Assembly (NCBI GenBank): GCA_021234155.1
Contig: JAJEKV010000001.1
Location: 31,140,177 to 31,204,176, forward strand
From: Isoetes taiwanensis
Taxonomy: Eukaryota; Streptophyta; Lycopodiopsida; Isoetales; Isoetaceae
Direction of reading: 5' to 3'
DNA length: 64,000 nt
Position numbers and translations under genes: made by a program
Notes under the pieces: model-generated
What the model was told of the DNA's origin: nothing
Seen by the model: the letters and a program-made list of their open reading frames with translations, nothing else
The model's database searches: none
Shown: piece by piece, positions 58,986-64,000 of the stretch
Position numbering within the stretch: position 1 is the first letter of the stretch
Layout of the letters: every line of letters starts with the position of its first letter

Positions 58986-61140
58986 TTGTTCTTCCAAGCC
59001 GCTGCCAAGGTGGGATTCCCAACCACATGGCTTGGCTAGTTGGCTCCCCAACCTGACTCGGTGGCGTCCCGTGCTTGGCTCCGTTAGTTGGCTCCCAACC
59101 CCACTTGGTGGTGTCGTGATGTGCTCGGCTAAGATACTTGGCTGCCCACCTGACCTGGCGGTGTCATGTTCGTTGGCTGCTCCGTTGTGGTAACCCACCC
59201 GGCTTGGTGGTGTCGTTTGTCCACAGATGGGTTAGTTGACTGGCCACCCGACTTGGTGGTGTTGCGTCGGCGTTCGCTCTTGGGTTTTGGTGACCTTTGG
59301 CGTCCCTGGCTGGTCCTCCTTGGGCAAGTCACGGCTGGTTTGGCTCTTTCCTACGGCCAGGTTAGTTGACTCCCCAACGGCTCGTCTAGTTGCCTTCCCA
59401 ACCGACTTGGTGGTGTCGTCCCGACCCGACTCGGTGGTGGTTGTGCTCTTTACCGACTTGGTGGTGGTCGGCTGCCCACCCGACTTGGTGGTGTTGGGTT
59501 TGGCTAATTGGCCCCCATGCCGGACTTGGTGGTGTCGTTTAGTTGGCTTTGTTGGTTGGCAGCCCACCCGGCTTGGTGGTATTTGGTTTGGTTACTTGGC
59601 TCCCATGCTGGAGTTGGTGGTGTCGTGTGGTTGGCTCCGTTGGTTGGCGGCCCACCCGGCTTGGTGGCGTTCTTGGGTCGGTTAGTTGCTTCGCCGGATT
59701 GTCCCACTTCGGTGGTGGTTGGCTCCCCACGGAAACCGGTGGCGTTTGGCGCCCACGGGCTTCGGTGGTGTTTGGTTCGGTTAGTTGGCTGCCCACTCGA
59801 CTTGAGGGCTCTGTCGACTACCCATCAGACTTGGCGAGGACTTGGATCGCCGTTGTTGTCTCCCCACCCGACTTGGTCGTGTCGTGTGGTTGGATCGATC
59901 AGTTTGGCTACCCACCCGACTTGGTGGTGTTTGGTGGTGGTTGGCGCCCACGGAGCTTGGCCGTGTCGTGGGTGGTCGGATCGATCGGTTTGGCTACCCA
60001 CCCGACTTGGTGGTGGTTGGCTGCCCCACCCGCCTCGGTGGTGTTTGGTTCGGTTAGTTGGCTGCCCACCCAACTTGGTGGCTCTGTCGGTTAGTTTGGC
60101 TACCCAACCGACTTGGTGGTGTTTGGCTCCCCCACCGCGACTTGGTGGTGGTTGGCTGCCCACCCGGCTTCGGTGGGTCTTTGGTTCGGTTGGTTGGCTG
60201 CCCACCCGACTTGGTGGTGTTTGGTTCGGTTAGTTGGCTACCCATCCGGCTTGGTGGTCTTGACCTTGCCGTTGTTGGATTCCCACCCCACTTGGTTGTG
60301 TTTGGCTCCCCACTTTCGACTTGGTGGTGGTTGGCTGCCCACCCGGACCGGGCCCCACTCGACTTGATGGCTCTGTCAGCTACCCATCCGACTTGGCGAG
60401 GACTTGGATAGCCGTTGTTGTCTCTCCACCCGACTTGGTCGTGTCGTGTGGTCGGATCGATCAGTTTGGCTACCCACACAACTTGGTGGTGTTTGGCTGG
60501 TGGTTGGCTGCCCACCCGACTAGGTGGTGTTTGGTTCGGTTAGTTGGCTGGCCACCCGACTTGGTCGTGTCGTGTGGTCGGATCGATCAGTTTCGCTACC
60601 CACCCGACTTAGTGGTGTTTGGCTCCCCACTCGACTTGGTGGTGGTTGGCTGCCCACCGGCTTCGGTGGTGTTTGGTTGGTCGGTTAGCTTTGCCCACCC
60701 TACTTTGGTGGCTCTGTCGGTTAATTTGGCTACCCACCCGACTTGGTGGTGTTTGGCTCCCCACTCGACTTGGTGGTGGTTGGCTGCCCACCCGACTCGG
60801 TGGTGTTTGGCTCAGTTAGTTGGCTACCCATCCGAATTGGATCGTCCTCCTTGGTCTCTCAACCAACTTGGTGATGTTTGGCTCGGCTAGTCGGCTCCTC
60901 AACCGACTGGGTGGTGTCGTGTGCTTGGCTCTATCACATGGCTACCCACCCGAACTGGTGGTGTCGTGGATCTCCCCCACCCAACTTGGTCGTGTGTTTG
61001 GCTCGCCATCGTTGCCTTCCCACCGGACTTGGTGGTGGTTGCCTCGCCATCGGACTCGTTGGTGTCCTGGGATCGCCGTTGTTAGCTCCCCACTGACTTG
61101 GCGGCTTCCATCTCAATTAGTTGGCTCCCCCACCCAAGTT
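58986..61140 (+). repeat. GC-rich minisatellite, 40-60 bp unit
   Basis: The core cccacccgacttggtggtgt, usually followed by ttggctccc, ttggttcggttag or similar and then ttggctgcc, is repeated about 40 times with variable spacing. Longer repeating combinations exist: the sequence around 59820-59960 (gacttggcgaggacttggat ... gtgtggttggatcgatcag) returns at 60388-60480. Open frames of up to 241 codons through it result from the repeat and are not genes. Confidence 0.85.
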
Positions 61141-61299
61141 GGTGGCATCCCAGGTTGCATTCTCCTTGGCTGGTCGTTTTGGATTGTCCTCCTTGGGCGA
61201 GTCAAGATGATTTGGCTCGCTCCATCGGCTCGGCTAGATGGCCCAGAGTCATAGTTGCCGCACCAATCCCGCCTTGACGCCCCCCTCCTGTACCCCGGC

Positions 61300-62830
61300 C
61301 AATAACAGGTGGCCGGACATGTTTGCACAGTCTTTGGTCATGTGCCGACCCGGTTTCCATGTGGTCTCCTCGCATTTGCCCCCACCTGGTCCTCGTTCAT
61401 CGCGCTATGACTGCCCGGAGCCACCTTTGCCGCCCCAAGCCCGAGTTGACAGCCTCTTCCACGTGCCAAGGCTGAGAACGGGACACCTACCACATTAGCA
61501 TGGGTCTTGGATGACATGGGGAGATGGTTACAATGTCGGCAACACGCCCTTTCACGCGTTGGACCCGCATCGGCCACGCAAGACCGCACGGAGCGGCACT
61601 TGGTAGATGCGGCGGCCTTTACAGCATCTTTTCATGCTACGACTGATAGACGGCGGCCTGCCACATCACTACGGATCTTAGAGACATTCCGATATGGTTT
61701 CCATGTCATATCCCCGCATTTGCCCGCGCAGGATCTGCATCTATGGTGCATGACCGCCCGGAGCCACCCTTGCCGCCTCAAGCCCAAGTTAGCGGCCTCC
61801 TCTTGTGCCACTTCTGATTACGGGTGGCCTGACACATCAACATGAGTCTTCCAAGACACGGGGAGATGGTTACCACGCCTGCAACACGCCCTTTCACACG
61901 TCGAACCCGCATTGGCCAAGCAGGACTGCACAGAGCGGCACTTGGTAGATGCGGCGGCCTTTTCTGCGCCTTCTCGCATTGTGGCTGATCATGGGTAGCC
62001 TGCCACAACACCACGGGCCTTGGAGGACATTAGGATATGGCTTCCATGCCATATCCCTGCATTTGCCCCCGCCAGATATGTGTTTGCGGTGAATGACCGC
62101 CCGGAGCCACGGTTGCTGCTCTTGCGCCACGGCTGATAAGGGGCGGCCTGCCACATCGGCACGGGCCTCTTACAACAAAGAGAGATGTTACCATGTCGGC
62201 AACGCGCCATTTCACGCGCCGGACCCGCATCGACCAGGCAGGGCCGCATGGAGTGGCACTTGGTGGATGCGGCGGCCTTTACTGCCTCTTCTTGCGCACT
62301 GGCTGATAACGGGCGGCCTACCACGTCACTACGGTTCTGGATGGCATTCCAATATGGTTTTCATGTCATATCCCCGCATGTGCCCGCGCTGAATCCGTGT
62401 TTGTGGCTCATGACCGCCCGAGAGCCATCGTTGCCACCTCAAGCCCGACTTGGCGGTCTCATCTCGTGCCACGGCCGATAAGGGGCAGCCTGCCACATCA
62501 GCACTTACCTTTTACGATAGGGGGAGATGGTTGACGTGTTGGCAACATGCCATTCCACGCACCGGACCCGCACCGACCAAGCAAGACCGCATAGAGCAGC
62601 ACATGACAGGTGCGGCGGTCTTTACTGCCTCTTCTCATGCTGAGGCTGATAATGGGCGGCCTTCCAGATGACTACGGCCTTGGAGGACATTGCTCGTCTG
62701 GTTTTTGTCTAGGCTCCCCACATTTTCCCGCCCCGGCTCCGCTCTTGTGGCATATGACCGCCCGGAGCCAACATTGCTGCCTAAAGCCTGAGTTGGCGGC
62801 CTCCTCCTGTGCCACAGCTGATAACGGGTG
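61300..62830 (+). repeat. Tandem satellite, about 340 bp unit
   Basis: The landmark 'atggtttccatgtcatatcc' or close variants recurs near 61355, 61696, 62037 and 62355, with a further related position near 62697. The spacing is 318-344 bp. Each unit also contains 'gggagatggtta', 'gcggcactt...gatgcggcggcctt' and 'gcccggagccac'. About 4.5 units are present. Confidence 0.8.
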
Positions 62831-64000
62831 CCCGACATGTCAGCACGTGTCTTGGATGGCGCACCAGGGTGGTTTCCACGTCAGCAATGCGCCCTTGCCC
62901 ACGCCGGACCGCCCGGGGTGGCTCTAGGCCAGTCGTGCACGCCTTGGCTAATAACAGGGGTATTTGGCTGATAATGGGGGACTAGCATGTTAGCACGGGT
63001 CTCGACAAGCGTCGTCCGAGATGGTTTCCACGCCGCCAATGTGCCCTTGCTCGCCGGACCGCCCCGGCAGCTCTAGGCCCGTCAGCGCATGCCTCGGGCC
63101 GATAACGGGGTACTTGGCTGATAATGGGGACTGGAGACATCAGCCAGGTCCCGAAGGCGACGGGGTGGTTTCCACGCCGCCAATGCGCCCTTGCTCAAGC
63201 CCGGACCGCCTGGCGCTGCTCTAGGCCCGGCCGTGCATGCCTTGGCCGATAAGGGGGGTATTTGGTCGATAACGGAGGATTGACACATCGCGACGGGTCT
63301 TGGACAAATGTGGTCGAGATGGTTTCCACGTCAGCAATGCGCCCTTGCCCGCTCCGGACTGCCCATGGCGGCTTTAGGCCCGTCGCGCACGCTTCGGCTG
63401 ATAACGGGGGTACTTAGCGGATAACGGGGGATTGACATGTCAACGCAGGTCCTGGACGGCGCACCGGGATGGTTTCCATGTCAGCAATGCGCCCTTGCCC
63501 GCGCCGGATTGCCCGGGGCGGCTTTGGGCCCGTCGCGCATGCCTTGGCTGATAACGGGGGTACTTGGCTGATAACGGGGGGTTGACACGTCAGCACGGGT
63601 CTTGGACGGTGTGCCGAGATGGCTTTCACGCAAGCACTGCACCCTTGCCCGTGCCAAACCGCCAAGGGCAGCTCTGGCCCCGTCGCTTTGGCTGATAACG
63701 GCTGGGGCGGCTCTACCCCCCATCGCCTTGCCCGCGCCAAAACCCCCGTTGCTCTGGCCCCATCGCCTTGGCTGATACCCGGGGGTTTTGGTTGATAACG
63801 GGGGGCTGACATGTCAGCATGGGTCTTGGACGGCGTGCCGAGATGGTTTCCATGTCGCCACGCAATTCGCCACCTCCGGTTCGGGTTTTGCGCTTGCCGA
63901 CCGCCCGGCGTTTCTAGGCCCTCTAGCCGCGCCGACCGACGCCTCGGGTACTTTGGCTGATAACGGGGGCCTGACACATCATCACGCATCTTGGACGGCG
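62831..64000 (+). repeat. Tandem satellite, about 150 bp unit
   Basis: The landmark 'ggtttccacg' or variants lies at about 62871, 63023, 63167, 63321, 63471, 63621 and 63845. The spacing is mostly 144-154 bp, with a longer last interval. Each unit carries 'ctgataacgggg', 'gacacgtcagcacgggtctt' and 'caatgcgcccttgcc'. It is related in part to the preceding 340 bp unit (shared gataacggg and ggtttcca words) and runs off the end of the window. Confidence 0.85.

Noticed and set aside
59508-60890. Long plus-strand open frames (up to 241 codons) rich in W, L, G and P
   Set aside because: They run through the minisatellite and repeat with its unit; all frames are similarly open because the repeat lacks stop words. 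Not genes.
61300-64000. Regularly spaced repeats as a CRISPR array
   Set aside because: Units are 150 or 340 bp with no short identical repeats separated by unique spacers, no cas genes, and a plant context.

Overview
The window is nuclear DNA from a land plant with a repeat-rich genome. The evidence is two spliced plant genes with GT-AG introns, plant-type Ty3/gypsy and Ty1/copia retrotransposons with long LTRs, and three copies of one LINE family. Nothing indicates a bacterial, organellar or viral replicon. The sequence does not decide between a gymnosperm, a fern or another lineage.

Layout. 1-12 kb is an old Ty3/gypsy element on the minus strand, with LTR-like blocks near 1.24-3.0 kb and 9.07-12 kb and relics of gag, protease, an archaeal-type RNase H, RT, RNase H and integrase between them. 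13.4-15.2 kb holds a second, compressed Ty3/gypsy pol relic. 17-21.3 kb is a very decayed Ty1/copia element on the plus strand. 22.2-25.0 kb is a decayed LINE and 25.07-25.97 kb is a poly(A)-ended retrocopy-like block. 26.0-30.9 kb is a truncated, better preserved Ty3/gypsy copy, with a 2.6 kb LTR and a primer site that looks like tRNA-Gln.

32.7-34.9 kb is a complete five-exon glycosyltransferase family 64 gene (EPC1/GMT1-like, 331 aa). 36.4-39.4 kb is the most unusual object: a unit bounded by inverted repeats of about 32 bp. It contains one spliced gene for a tyrosine-recombinase-like (Crypton/DUF3504-type) protein, whose stop codon lies 9 bp from the left repeat. 42.0-43.5 and 44.5-46.6 kb are two more LINE copies. 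47.1-52.0 kb is another truncated Ty3/gypsy copy. 54.65-57.83 kb is a complete eleven-exon minus-strand gene for a 636-aa plant protein with an N-terminal C2-like region and a C-terminal hydrophobic tail. From 59 kb to the end the DNA is GC-rich tandem repeat: first a roughly 40-60 bp minisatellite, then a satellite of about 340 bp, then one of about 150 bp.

The two intact genes look like unrelated housekeeping genes standing in repeats. The GT64 enzyme would act in the Golgi on sphingolipids, and the 636-aa protein looks membrane-tethered. The retroelements share family relationships within the window: three copies of one Ty3/gypsy family and three of one LINE family. This allowed lesions and domain orders to be read by comparing copies. 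All coordinates of decayed elements are approximate. Exon boundaries of the two intact genes were placed by checking reading-frame phase across every junction.
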